A stretch of 64,000 bases of DNA from Nitrospira sp. (GTDB taxonomy: Bacteria; Nitrospirota; Nitrospiria; Nitrospirales; Nitrospiraceae): assembly GCA_031315995.1 (NCBI GenBank), contig JALDRG010000008.1, positions 186,001 to 250,000 of the forward strand, read 5' to 3'. This document shows positions 27,068-36,245 of this stretch, piece after piece. Every line of letters begins with the position of its first letter. Within the stretch, counting starts at the first letter, position 1. A program made the position numbers and the translations under genes. The notes below the pieces were generated by a model. The model was not told where the DNA came from and did not search any database. It saw only the letters and a program-made list of their open reading frames with translations.

Positions 27068-28966
27068 ATGCTCTATGCGTTGATTCCATTTCTGCCGTTG
27101 TTCGCCTTCCTGATCGTCGGTATCGGCGAAGGGTGGATTAAGGACCGCGCGCATCTGGTGGCGGTCCCGGCGATGGTGGGCTCGTTCCTGCTGTCGCTCT
27201 TGGCCTTGCACGATGTCGCCACCGGCCAGGCCATCAACGTCCCCCTCTATACCTGGCTGACCTCCGGCAACCTGGACATTCACATCGGGATTTCCATCGA
27301 TCGCCTGACCGCCGTCATGTTGATTCTGGTCACCACGGTCAGCACGCTGGTGCACATCTATACGATCGGCTACATGCACGGCGAGCCTGGATACGCCCGT
27401 TTCTTTGCCTATATCGCCCTGTTCACGTTCTCGATGCTCATGCTGGTGATGGCTGACAATCTGCTGCAGTTGTTTGTCTTCTGGGAAGCGGTAGGCCTCT
27501 GTTCCTACCTGCTGATCGGGCACTGGTATGAGCGGGCGAGCGCCTGCGCCGCCGCAACCAAAGCGTTCCTGGTCAATCGCGTCGGAGATTTCGGCTTCAT
27601 CCTTGGGCTCTTCCTGGTCTGGTACTCGTTCGGCTCGCTCGATTACGCCACGGTGTTCGCGCAAGCAGAGGGCGTGGCGTCCAACACGACCAATCTCCTT
27701 GGACCATTCGGCGGCATCTGGGAGGTCTCGGTCATGACCGTGATCTGCCTGTTGCTCTTCACCGGAGCGGTGGGAAAATCAGCGCAAGTTCCGCTGCATG
27801 TCTGGCTGCCCGATGCGATGGAGGGGCCGACACCGATCTCGGCCTTGATCCATGCCGCCACCATGGTCACGGCCGGTGTCTTCATGGTCGCGCGCCTCTC
27901 GCCGCTGTATAACCTGTCTCCCACCGCGATGACCGTCGTCGCACTGGTCGGCGGGCTCACCATGATGCTGGGCGCGACCATCGCCCTGACCCAGACCGAC
28001 ATCAAACGCGTAGTCGCCTATTCGACCATGAGCCAGCTGGGCTACATGGTCATGGCCTGCGGCTTGGGCGCCTACAGCGCCGGCATGTATCACCTGCTTA
28101 CCCATGGCGCGTTCAAGGCGCTCCTGTTCTTGGGCTGCGGTTCCGTCATCATTGCCTTGCACCACGAACAAGACATGCGGCGCATGGGCGGATTGAAAGA
28201 CAAGCTCCCGGTCACCTATTGGACGTTCCTCGTGGGCTCCCTCGCGCTGGCGGGATTCCCGCTCACCGCCGGGTTCTTCAGCAAGGACGAGCTACTCGTC
28301 TCTTCCTGGTCCGCCGGACCATTGGGCCAAGTGCTGACGGTCTGCGGGCTGCTGACCGCAGGATTGACCGCCTTCTATAGTTTTCGTCTGGTCTTCGTGA
28401 CCTTCTGGGGAACCTCCCGCGTCGATCCGCATCACGCAGGCCATGTCCACGAACCCTCGACCACGATGACCGCCCCGCTGATGGTGCTGGCCGTCCTGAG
28501 TATCGTCGCCGGCTACCTGGGCATTCCGTCTTTTCTGGAACCGGTATTTCACGGCGCAGGGGCCGCCGCGCATCATGAGGGCACAGCCGCCTATGGCATC
28601 ATGGCGGTGGCCACCTTGATGGGACTCACCGGAATCGGTGCGGCCTACTATCTGTACGTCCTGAATCCTGGCTTGCCGGACCGGCTTGCCCACCAGTGGC
28701 GCGCGGCGTACGAACTGTCGCTCCACAAGTGGTATATCGATGAAGCCTACGATCGCTCATTGGTCCGACCGACCATCTCGGCCGCGCAGGGGCTCTGGAA
28801 ATATGTCGATGTCGCGATCATCGACGGGGCCGTGAACGGAGTGGCCCGCGCCGTGGCCTGGGGCGGCTGGTTCATCCGGCTGACACAGAGCGGACAAACC
28901 CAGCACTATGCGCTTGGCATGACGCTCGGCGCCGTGGTGATCCTGACGGTGTATTTGCTGTTCTAG
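27068..28966 (+). CDS. nuoL: NADH-quinone oxidoreductase subunit L
   Basis: This 632-residue antiporter-like subunit is at the distal end of the membrane arm. It has about 14 core helices plus the C-terminal lateral-helix region characteristic of NuoL (about 540-632). Core motifs are FFWEAVGLCSYLLIG-like, KSAQVPLHVWLPDAMEGPTPISALIHAATMV and FLGCGSVI. Lysines and the glutamate of the proton channel are in their usual contexts. The length fits a canonical NuoL. Confidence 0.97.
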   Translation: MLYALIPFLPLFAFLIVGIGEGWIKDRAHLVAVPAMVGSFLLSLLALHDVATGQAINVPLYTWLTSGNLDIHIGISIDRLTAVMLILVTTVSTLVHIYTIGYMHGEPGYARFFAYIALFTFSMLMLVMADNLLQLFVFWEAVGLCSYLLIGHWYERASACAAATKAFLVNRVGDFGFILGLFLVWYSFGSLDYATVFAQAEGVASNTTNLLGPFGGIWEVSVMTVICLLLFTGAVGKSAQVPLHVWLPDAMEGPTPISALIHAATMVTAGVFMVARLSPLYNLSPTAMTVVALVGGLTMMLGATIALTQTDIKRVVAYSTMSQLGYMVMACGLGAYSAGMYHLLTHGAFKALLFLGCGSVIIALHHEQDMRRMGGLKDKLPVTYWTFLVGSLALAGFPLTAGFFSKDELLVSSWSAGPLGQVLTVCGLLTAGLTAFYSFRLVFVTFWGTSRVDPHHAGHVHEPSTTMTAPLMVLAVLSIVAGYLGIPSFLEPVFHGAGAAAHHEGTAAYGIMAVATLMGLTGIGAAYYLYVLNPGLPDRLAHQWRAAYELSLHKWYIDEAYDRSLVRPTISAAQGLWKYVDVAIIDGAVNGVARAVAWGGWFIRLTQSGQTQHYALGMTLGAVVILTVYLLF

Positions 28967-29064
28967 TAAGACGAGAACCGTACAGAAGAAGTGGTGAGGA
29001 CCCAAGCAACCAGCAGAATCTATTACGGATTACGTTTCACCCTTTGTCCTTGGAGCAGAATTTC

Positions 29065-30633
29065 GTGACCTCGTTCCCCTGGCTGAGTCTGATCATTTTC
29101 CTGCCGCTGGTGGGGGCCATATTCTGCCTCCTGGTCAAGGCGGAGTCCGCCAGATGGCTCGCGCTGGGGATTACCGTGGCCGACTTCCTGCTCTCATTGC
29201 CGCTCTGGTGGCTGTTCGACCCCTCGACCGCAGACATGCAGTTCGTGGAACGGGCGTCCTGGATCAGCTCTCCGCCGGTGCAATACAGCCTCGGCCTCGA
29301 CGGCATCAGTTTTCCGCTCCTGTTGCTGACGACCTTTCTCATGCCCTTTTGCGTTACCGTGTCTTGGACCGCGATCGAGAAGCGCGTCCAGCTGTTCATG
29401 TCGATGCTCCTGGTCATGGAAACGGCCATGCTGGGAGTCTTCGTCGCGCTCGATTTCGTCCTGTTTTACGTGTTCTGGGAAGCCATGCTGATCCCGATGT
29501 ACCTGCTCATCGGCGTCTGGGGCGGACCCAACCGCCTCTATGCGGCGATCAAGTTTTTCCTCTACACCCTGGCTGGCAGCCTGTTGCTGCTTGTCGCGAT
29601 TCTGGCCCTCTACTTTCACGGCGGACAGACCTTTGACATCATCGCGCTGAGTCGCGGGACCTACAGCGCATCGCTTCAAACCTTGTTGTTTCTCGCCTTC
29701 TTCGCCGCCTTCGCGGTGAAGGTGCCGATGTTTCCGTTCCATACCTGGCTGCCGGATGCCCATGTGGAAGCGCCGACGGCCGGCAGCGTGATTCTCGCGA
29801 GCGTCTTGTTGAAGATGGGTACCTACGGCTTCCTCCGCTTCACCCTGCCGATGTTGCCCGACGCCACCATCACGTTCACCAAGCCCATGATCGCGCTCTC
29901 GATCATCGCCATCATTTACGGCGCCTACATGGCCCTGGCCCAGACGGACATCAAGAAACTCATCGCCTACTCCAGCGTCAGTCACATGGGTTTCGTCACG
30001 CTGGGCATCTTCGTCCTGAACATCCAGGGGATCGAAGGGGCAGTGATGCAGATGGTCAATCACGGGATCACCACCGGCGGGCTCTTCCTCTGCGTGGGAA
30101 TCATCTACGAGCGGACCCACAGCCGCGAGATTCTCGACAATACGGGGCTGGCCGGACCCATGCCCCGCTATGCCCTCTTCCTCATGATTTTCGCCCTATC
30201 GTCCTTAGGGCTCCCGGGCACCAACAGCTTTGTCGGCGAATTCCTGGTCTTGGCCGGCACATTCCTTTGGAGTCAGTTCGCCACCGCCTTGGCTGCGCTG
30301 GGAGTCATCTTGGCCGCCGCCTATATTCTTTGGCTCATGCAGCGAGTGGTCTTCGGGACCCCGGCTCCCGCGCATCGCGCACACCTGCTGGACCTGAATG
30401 CCCGCGAAACCGCGACACTGATCCCGTTGATCGTCCTTGTGTTTTTGCTGGGGATTTTTCCGAACCCCTTGTTGTCCCGTATGCACACCAGCGTGACACA
30501 TCTCTTGGCCGGCCAGAAGGCTCCGGCTGTTGCGGTCGATGCTCAGCGAGCCCCTCGCGAGCATGCCATTCCGGCCGCCACGATCACGGTCGCAACTTCC
30601 CCCTCTTCTTCTAAACAGGCAGGAACGCGATGA
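29065..30633 (+). CDS. nuoM: NADH-quinone oxidoreductase subunit M
   Basis: This subunit of about 522 residues is the second antiporter-like proton pump, with about 14 helices. Family motifs are FYVFWEAMLIPMYLLIG, KVPMFPFHTWLPDAHVEAPTAGSVILA and KLIAYSSVSHMGF. I prefer the GTG at 29065 because GGAG lies nine bases upstream; a TTG at 29044 would add seven residues. The stop codon overlaps the nuoN start (ATGA). The last 40 residues are rich in Ala, Pro and Ser and are not conserved in the family. Confidence 0.96.
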   Translation: MTSFPWLSLIIFLPLVGAIFCLLVKAESARWLALGITVADFLLSLPLWWLFDPSTADMQFVERASWISSPPVQYSLGLDGISFPLLLLTTFLMPFCVTVSWTAIEKRVQLFMSMLLVMETAMLGVFVALDFVLFYVFWEAMLIPMYLLIGVWGGPNRLYAAIKFFLYTLAGSLLLLVAILALYFHGGQTFDIIALSRGTYSASLQTLLFLAFFAAFAVKVPMFPFHTWLPDAHVEAPTAGSVILASVLLKMGTYGFLRFTLPMLPDATITFTKPMIALSIIAIIYGAYMALAQTDIKKLIAYSSVSHMGFVTLGIFVLNIQGIEGAVMQMVNHGITTGGLFLCVGIIYERTHSREILDNTGLAGPMPRYALFLMIFALSSLGLPGTNSFVGEFLVLAGTFLWSQFATALAALGVILAAAYILWLMQRVVFGTPAPAHRAHLLDLNARETATLIPLIVLVFLLGIFPNPLLSRMHTSVTHLLAGQKAPAVAVDAQRAPREHAIPAATITVATSPSSSKQAGTR

Positions 30634-32105
30634 CGTTTCCGGTCCAAGATCTCCTCGCTATCCTTCCTGAACTGATCGTCATCGGAACGGCCTGTCTCAT
30701 CCTGGCGCTGGACCCCATCCTTGCGGCCTCGAAAAAGGACCTCCTCGCCTGGCTGACCTTGGGCGCTCTCGCGATCTGCTTGGGGCTCACCGCCTCACAC
30801 ATGACAGGTCGCGTGTCCGCCTTCAGCGACATGGTCGTCATCGATTCCTATGCGGCATTCTGGAAATTGTTGCTCTATATCGTGACCGGGTTGACAGTTC
30901 TGCTGTCTCTGGCCTACTTGAAGGCGGAGCGGCTGAGCATCGGGGAATACTATGGCTTCATCCTCCTGTCGCTGGCGGGGATGATGGTCATGGTCTCCGG
31001 CGCTGATCTGCTCACCATCTATCTCGGGACCGAGCTGATGTCCCTCTCACTTTATGTGATGGCCGGTCTGAAGCGGACGGAAGCCCACTCCCTGGAAGCC
31101 TCAGCCAAGTATTTCGTATTGGGCGCCTTCTCCTCCGGGGTACTGTTGTATGGTATCTCGCTGTTGTTCGGCCTGGCCGGCAGCACCCGTCTGTCGGTAA
31201 TCTCGGAGGCGATCGCCACACAGGGAACCGACAACGCGATCTTGTCTCTGGCACTGGTGCTGTTAACGGTCGGCTTCGGATTCAAATTGGCCGTCGTGCC
31301 GTTTCACATGTGGACCCCGGACGTCTATCAAGGCGCACCGACCTCCGTCACGGCCTTCATGGCCGTTGCCTCGAAGGCCGCCAGCTTCGGCGCCTTCCTC
31401 CGAGTATTCGTGGAGGGATTGGGAGGCGCGAGCGCCGATTGGTCCGTCCTGTTTACGGTGATCTGTCTAGCCACCCTCGCATTGGGCAACCTCGTCGCGA
31501 TCGTCCAGACCAACATCAAGCGTATGCTGGCCTATTCCAGCATCGCCCATGCCGGGTACGCCCTGATCGGAGTCGTGGTGGCAGGCGGCTCTGGCAGCAA
31601 AGGCGCGTCGACCGGTTTTGCCAGCGTGCTGCTGTATATCGCCATCTATTCGTTTATGACGCTCGGCGCGTTTGCGTTGGTCGGGATGTTGCGCAAAGAA
31701 GGGCAGGAGAGCGACCAGATTGAAGATTATGCCGGCCTGGCCAAACGCGAACCCCTGGCGGCCTTTTTCATGTTGGTGTTTCTGGTGTCGCTGGCCGGCA
31801 TTCCTCCGACCGCGGGGTTCATCGGCAAATTCTATATTTTCATGGCCGCGGTCAATGCCGGCATGGCCTGGCTGGCCGTCATCGCCGTCATCTTCGCTGC
31901 GATTTCAGCCTTCTACTACTTGCGGGTCGTCATGGTCATGTATATGCGCGAGGCTGATGGCTCTTCCGCCTCCCATTCACGACTGGAAACGTCTCCGGCC
32001 CTGTCCTTGGTCCTGGCCTGCGCCCTCGCCGGCGTCGTGTTGCTGGGCCTATTCCCGAATAGCCTGTGGTCGCTCGCCAGCCAGGCCGCACCGTTTCTGA
32101 AGTAA
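30630..32105 (+). CDS. nuoN: NADH-quinone oxidoreductase subunit N
   Basis: This 491-residue subunit is the third antiporter-like pump and the last gene of the nuo operon. It has about 14 helices and the motifs LGTELMSLSLYVMAGLKR, FKLAVVPFHMWTPDVYQGAPT and KRMLAYSSIAHAGYALIG. Its start overlaps the nuoM stop, so translation is probably coupled. With it, all 14 standard subunits (13 genes, C and D fused) are present. Confidence 0.97.
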   Translation: MTFPVQDLLAILPELIVIGTACLILALDPILAASKKDLLAWLTLGALAICLGLTASHMTGRVSAFSDMVVIDSYAAFWKLLLYIVTGLTVLLSLAYLKAERLSIGEYYGFILLSLAGMMVMVSGADLLTIYLGTELMSLSLYVMAGLKRTEAHSLEASAKYFVLGAFSSGVLLYGISLLFGLAGSTRLSVISEAIATQGTDNAILSLALVLLTVGFGFKLAVVPFHMWTPDVYQGAPTSVTAFMAVASKAASFGAFLRVFVEGLGGASADWSVLFTVICLATLALGNLVAIVQTNIKRMLAYSSIAHAGYALIGVVVAGGSGSKGASTGFASVLLYIAIYSFMTLGAFALVGMLRKEGQESDQIEDYAGLAKREPLAAFFMLVFLVSLAGIPPTAGFIGKFYIFMAAVNAGMAWLAVIAVIFAAISAFYYLRVVMVMYMREADGSSASHSRLETSPALSLVLACALAGVVLLGLFPNSLWSLASQAAPFLK

Positions 32106-32215
32106 CGAATCGCACCGTTCGTTGCACCGTGGGATCCGCACTACTGCGAAGATGTCCCACCCGTTTCCTTGCACAGCGCCCCGCACCGCATCGAACGAAC
32201 GCCACTCAGGGTTCT

Positions 32216-33067
32216 ATGACCGAATTGCCGTTCCTCTCCAACGTCTTCAACACCTTTCGACGGCGCGGCTGTCCCAGTCTGGCCGCCTCACTCGCCTTCT
32301 ACTCGCTGCTCTCCCTCTTTCCCATGGTCTTCCTGCTGCTCTACGGCATCAGCTTCATCGTCAGTCAGGATGTCATCGGGTATCAGTTTCTCTTGGGGTT
32401 CCTGAAAGGTTTTCTGCCCAGCATGGGCGAACGCCTGGCCAGGGACATTCGGCGAGTGGCGGAACAAGAGGAAGTACGATGGGCGGTCTTTCTCACGTTC
32501 GGCTGGTTCAGCGCACTCGTGTTTTACGAATTGGACTACGCGATGAACACGGTGTTCGGCACGGCGGCCAAGCGGCACCCGCTGATCTCGACGCTCGTGG
32601 CCGTCGCCTTGCTCTGGATGCTGGGATTTTTAACGCTGATCTCATTCGTCGCCACTCAAGCGATCGAACTGCTGACCACCTATGCGCCGCGCCTCTGGGG
32701 GATGAATTTGGTCGCGATCGCCGCACATGATTTCTTGCTCGCCTATACGCTGCCGTTTCTGCTTGCCTTCGCGTCCGTCACCTGCCTGTATCGATTTCTT
32801 CCACATCAGCGGCCCACGTGGCGGGAGGCAACGATCGGAGGAGCGGTGTTCAGTCTCCTGTGGGTATCCGCCAAAGTCCTGTTCGTGACCTATTTGGAAG
32901 ATGCCGCCGTCTACACGCAACTCTACGGATCGTTGCTCGAAGTCGTGCTGTTACTCCTCTGGGTGTACTATTCCTCGGCCCTCGTGCTGCTGGGAGCGGT
33001 GGTAACCTACGAGTGCCAATGCCGACAGACTCCGTTGCCTGAAGCTCCGAACAGTCTTCCCGGCTGA
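32216..33067 (+). CDS. YihY/UPF0761 family inner-membrane protein
   Basis: This 283-residue protein has about six helices and the pattern of the YihY (once called ribonuclease BN) family: GCPSLAASLAFYSLLSLFPMVFLL near the start, and LLLLWVYYSSALVLLGAVVTYE near the end. Its biochemical function is not established. The start at 32216 follows CAGGG and matches family length; the frame is open upstream to 32066 but overlaps nuoN. It follows nuoN by about 110 bp and may be co-transcribed with it. Confidence 0.88.
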   Translation: MTELPFLSNVFNTFRRRGCPSLAASLAFYSLLSLFPMVFLLLYGISFIVSQDVIGYQFLLGFLKGFLPSMGERLARDIRRVAEQEEVRWAVFLTFGWFSALVFYELDYAMNTVFGTAAKRHPLISTLVAVALLWMLGFLTLISFVATQAIELLTTYAPRLWGMNLVAIAAHDFLLAYTLPFLLAFASVTCLYRFLPHQRPTWREATIGGAVFSLLWVSAKVLFVTYLEDAAVYTQLYGSLLEVVLLLLWVYYSSALVLLGAVVTYECQCRQTPLPEAPNSLPG

Positions 33068-33185
33068 TACGTCCATTCCCTCCTGCTGGCATCATCCCAA
33101 ACCCATTCGTAGGCAGGGGGAACAGATTGCTCCCCACCAACGATCTCTACGCCAGTCATATGGATCCTGGGTGTGCCTAACGGGG

Positions 33186-34358
33186 TTATGAGGAGGATCC
33201 CATTCCGGAAGGATGCCGCTGTTCGATGAAGTGACCGATGGACGCGCGCGTCACCAGGCCCAGCAGTTGCCCGTCCTGAACCACGACCAGTCGCTCCGCC
33301 TCCAGCGCGATCATCTTCTCCAGCGCCTGTATCGCCGAAAGGTCCGGCGACACCACCATCTGGTCGGTGGTGTTCTGCATAATATCGGCCACACGACGGA
33401 ACGCCCAGAGGGAATTGCTCACCGTTTGGACATCGCGCACCCCCACGACACCCACCAGGCGGCCGTCCTGCACGACAGGAAACCCTCCATAGCCGTACGG
33501 GAGAAAATACTGGTTCACGGCTTCTTCCAGCGTGGTGTCGGGAGACAGGGCCACCACGTTGTTCACCATGAGCTCGCGGACCGGCACCGACGACAGCGAC
33601 GCACGGATGGCCGCCTGCTTCCGGCTCCCGCGGGCAGCGGCATATAAAAACGCTCCCAGCAGCACGATCCATCCCCCGCTGCTCGCTAGGGCTCCGGAGA
33701 CGGTACCGGAAAGGGCTCCGACGAGGAGAACCGCCCCGAAGAGACCGAAGCTGATGCCGAACAGCAACCCCACCAATGCCGCCTGGCTGGTCGCGCGATA
33801 ATAATCCTTGTTCCATGCCCACAAGCCGGCCCGCAAGGCTCGACCACCGTCCAGCGGAAAGCCCGGCAACAGATTGAACAGACCCAACTGAGTGTTGACC
33901 ATACCGAGCAATGTCCCCAGCGCCGTCAACCCGTGTATGGATGATCCGGTCGGCAGGAACTGCAACAGCGCGACCAAGCCGATGCAGAGTCCGGCCAGCA
34001 GAAAGCTGACGATCGGACCCGCAATCGCAATCAAAAACTCCGCCCGGGGATGCGGCGGTTCTTTTCGCATTTGCGCGACGCCCCCGAAGATGAAGAGCGT
34101 GATCTGGCTGATTGGAATACGATACCGAAGGGCAACCAAGGAATGGCCGAGCTCATGCAGCAGTACAGACGCAAACAGCAGGAGGGCCGCCACGCCCCCC
34201 ATCGCCCAGTATCGTGGTTCAGAGAGACCGGGCAGCACGTCGGGCAAATAGCCTGTAGACAACGACCAGGTCACGAAGAAAAAGACGAACAGCCAAGAGG
34301 CATGTACATGGATGGGAATCCCGAACATACGACCGATTTGCCAGTCTGGCCCTTGCAT
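33186..34358 (-). CDS. Site-2 protease (M50 family) with two CBS domains
   Basis: This 390-residue intramembrane zinc metalloprotease has several helices. The zinc motif HELGH is at 68-72, and the second zinc ligand motif NLLPGFPLDGGRAL is about 145-158. Two CBS domains follow (about 250-380: VRELMVNNVVALSPDTTLEEA and VADIMQNTTDQMVVSPDLSA), which usually bind adenosine nucleotides and regulate activity. The substrate is unknown. I chose the ATG at 34358, with the frame open to 34394. It is divergent from the deacetylase gene. Confidence 0.9.
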   Translation of the reverse strand: MQGPDWQIGRMFGIPIHVHASWLFVFFFVTWSLSTGYLPDVLPGLSEPRYWAMGGVAALLLFASVLLHELGHSLVALRYRIPISQITLFIFGGVAQMRKEPPHPRAEFLIAIAGPIVSFLLAGLCIGLVALLQFLPTGSSIHGLTALGTLLGMVNTQLGLFNLLPGFPLDGGRALRAGLWAWNKDYYRATSQAALVGLLFGISFGLFGAVLLVGALSGTVSGALASSGGWIVLLGAFLYAAARGSRKQAAIRASLSSVPVRELMVNNVVALSPDTTLEEAVNQYFLPYGYGGFPVVQDGRLVGVVGVRDVQTVSNSLWAFRRVADIMQNTTDQMVVSPDLSAIQALEKMIALEAERLVVVQDGQLLGLVTRASIGHFIEQRHPSGMGSSS

Positions 34359-34418
34359 GGTTTCACCGTAGCAGCCATCCGGACGGAGCGTCAACTATCG
34401 CCGCCTTTCGCCATCGGG

Positions 34419-34424
34419 TATACT
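34419..34424 (+). promoter_or_regulatory. Candidate -10 element placed for leaderless transcription
   Basis: TATACT ends six bases before the deacetylase ATG at 34431, so transcription would begin at or next to the start codon. No Shine-Dalgarno sequence and no clear -35 are visible. The call rests on one hexamer. Confidence 0.25.
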
Positions 34425-34430
34425 GCCCCT

Positions 34431-35153
34431 ATGCGCGGCAAGAGGTGGTGGATCGGATTATCGGTACTCTGCGGGATGGCCCTCGGCGGTCACGCCCGTC
34501 TGAGTGAAGCGCAGGTCATCAAGGCCGGACCGGCGTCGTGCCCAGCGGTGGCCTTGACCTATGATCTTTGCCCTGTGCGCACGGCATCGGGATTCGATCA
34601 CGAGCTGATCGACTACCTGCTTGAGCACCGGGTGCCGGCCACTTTTTTCATGTCCGGCCGCTGGATGACCAAGCACGATGCCGAGGTCAAGAAACTGCTC
34701 GCCGTTCCATTTTTCGAAATCGGAACGCATGGCGAGGTGCATGCCCATCTGCCGATGCAGGAGGTGGAAGCGCAACAGCGCGAGATCATGGGACCCGTGC
34801 GCTTCCTCAAGAAAAAATACGGCCGCCCGGCCACCCTGTTCCGACCGCCCTATGGAGAATACAACGACCAGACGGTGGACGCCGTCAAAGCCCTCGGGCT
34901 TCAATTTATCCTATGGAATATCGAATCCGGCGATCCGGACCCGACGCTGACGGCAGAGGCGATCGTGACTCGAGTGCAGAAGCGAATGAAGCCGGGCAGC
35001 GTGATCGTCTTACATGCCAACGGCAAAGGGAAACACACCCGAGAAGTGACCGAAACCCTGGCCGCCACTCTGTTGCCGGCCAAAGGCCTGACCCCGATGA
35101 CCGTATCGGACCTCTTACGATGCACCCAACCGACCACGGCCCCCACACCATAA
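34431..35153 (+). CDS. Exported polysaccharide deacetylase (NodB domain)
   Basis: This 240-residue protein has a signal peptide (about 1-27) and a NodB-type deacetylase domain. Motif 1 reads LTYDLCPV in place of the usual TFDDG, so the base Asp is kept but the second Asp, a metal ligand in classical members, is Leu. HGEVH supplies the HxxxH metal pair, RPPYGEYN is motif 3 and VIVLHANG is motif 5. A DLC-type motif occurs in part of this family, so activity is not excluded. The substrate could be a surface polysaccharide or peptidoglycan. The next gene overlaps its 3' end by 34 bases. Confidence 0.85.
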   Translation: MRGKRWWIGLSVLCGMALGGHARLSEAQVIKAGPASCPAVALTYDLCPVRTASGFDHELIDYLLEHRVPATFFMSGRWMTKHDAEVKKLLAVPFFEIGTHGEVHAHLPMQEVEAQQREIMGPVRFLKKKYGRPATLFRPPYGEYNDQTVDAVKALGLQFILWNIESGDPDPTLTAEAIVTRVQKRMKPGSVIVLHANGKGKHTREVTETLAATLLPAKGLTPMTVSDLLRCTQPTTAPTP

Positions 35154-35617
35154 TTCGCGATATGCGAGCGGACGATCGCGAGCCCGTGGTCGAGATCCTG
35201 ACCGGCTCCGATCCTTGGAAACGGCTCGGGTTCACGACTACCGATTGGAATCGCATCTTTGCGCCGCTGCCCGCAGGACGAGACACGTTTGTGCTGGAGA
35301 TCGAAGGGACGGTGCTGGGCATCGCCATCGTGCGCAGAAAATTCCTGTTCGGCGATTATCTTGAACTCCTCGGAATCGCGCCCGCCGCAATAGGCCAGGG
35401 CCTCGGCAGCCGGTTGCTGGCCCACGTCGAATCGCTGACCTTCTCACGGGCCCACAACCTCTTCGCTTGCGTCTCGGACTTTAACGAGGCAGCACGCGCC
35501 TTCTACCGGAAGCAGGGCTACAAAGAAATCGGCCCCATGCCGAACTTTCTGATTCCCGGATACGCCGAAATTTTGCTGCGTAAAACGGCCGGACCGGCCA
35601 GACCTCTGCATAATTGA
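35120..35617 (+). CDS. GNAT-family N-acetyltransferase
   Basis: This protein of about 165 residues has the GNAT fold: IRDMRADDREPVVEIL at the start, FGDYLELLGIAPAAIGQGLGSRLLAHVE containing the acetyl-CoA pyrophosphate loop (QGLGSRLL), and NEAARAFYRKQGYKEIG near the end. It should transfer an acetyl group from acetyl-CoA to an unknown amine or protein. The start at 35120 overlaps the deacetylase; an ATG at 35162 is also possible. It is probably co-transcribed with the deacetylase and glyoxalase-like genes. Confidence 0.85.
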   Translation: MHPTDHGPHTIIRDMRADDREPVVEILTGSDPWKRLGFTTTDWNRIFAPLPAGRDTFVLEIEGTVLGIAIVRRKFLFGDYLELLGIAPAAIGQGLGSRLLAHVESLTFSRAHNLFACVSDFNEAARAFYRKQGYKEIGPMPNFLIPGYAEILLRKTAGPARPLHN

Positions 35618-35670
35618 TTCATCATCACGCGTGACGATGGACGAGCAGCCAGGAGGATAGGAACTACGCC

Positions 35671-36069
35671 ATGAACGTTACAAAACTTCTCCACACCCGC
35701 ATGCGCGTCAGCGACATGGATCAGACCATCCGGTTCTACCAGGAGGTATTGGGACTCGAGGTACTCGAGCGCAAGGTCTCACCACGTGGATCGCACCTCG
35801 CGTTCCTCAAAGTTCCCAACAGCGAGGAACTGATCGAACTGTGCAGTTTCCCTGCCAGCGGACCTGTCACCGTACAGGAAGATTTGGTCCACCTTGCCTT
35901 CCAAGTCGAAAACCTGGACGACACGATTCGAACGCTGGAATCCAAACAAATCACCATCACCGACGGTCCGACCAGGACGTCTTCCGGCAGCCGATTCATT
36001 TTCATCGACGCGCCGGACGGCTACGAAGTGGAACTCATCGAGCGCCCACCTGGAACAGCGCTGGTGTAA
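35671..36069 (+). CDS. Glyoxalase I-like VOC family protein
   Basis: This 132-residue protein has two beta-alpha-beta-beta-beta modules. Candidate metal ligands His8, Glu56, His74 and Glu121 fall almost exactly at the positions used by E. coli glyoxalase I. MRVSDMDQTIRFYQEVLGLEV is the family signature. It could be a true lactoylglutathione lyase or a related isomerase or dioxygenase. AGGAGG lies upstream of the ATG. Confidence 0.87.
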   Translation: MNVTKLLHTRMRVSDMDQTIRFYQEVLGLEVLERKVSPRGSHLAFLKVPNSEELIELCSFPASGPVTVQEDLVHLAFQVENLDDTIRTLESKQITITDGPTRTSSGSRFIFIDAPDGYEVELIERPPGTALV

Positions 36070-36084
36070 CGCTGTCATGCATCT

Positions 36085-36099
36085 CTCGTAACGCGTCGA
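36085..36099 (+). repeat. Short spacer repeat CTCTCGTAACGCGT, copy 2
   Basis: This is the second occurrence of CTCTCGTAACGCGT, here in the 176-bp gap upstream of the dapF homologue. The first is near 21652 in the nuoF-nuoG spacer. The significance is uncertain. Confidence 0.3.
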
Positions 36100-36245
36100 T
36101 GGTGGTCCGAAAGCGCGCGACGCTCCTTCTCATCGCCCTCTCCCTGACCAACTATCCGGGGATCCGAACCCATTGACGAATCGGAATCTGTCCACGTATT
36201 GTTCCCACGTTTCACATTTCAGGAACGACCAAAGGGAGAGCGAAG

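Noticed and set aside
33007..33822. Open frame of 271 codons in another frame of the site-2 protease region
   Set aside because: The CBS and protease motifs are all in the 33186-34358 frame. This frame has none.
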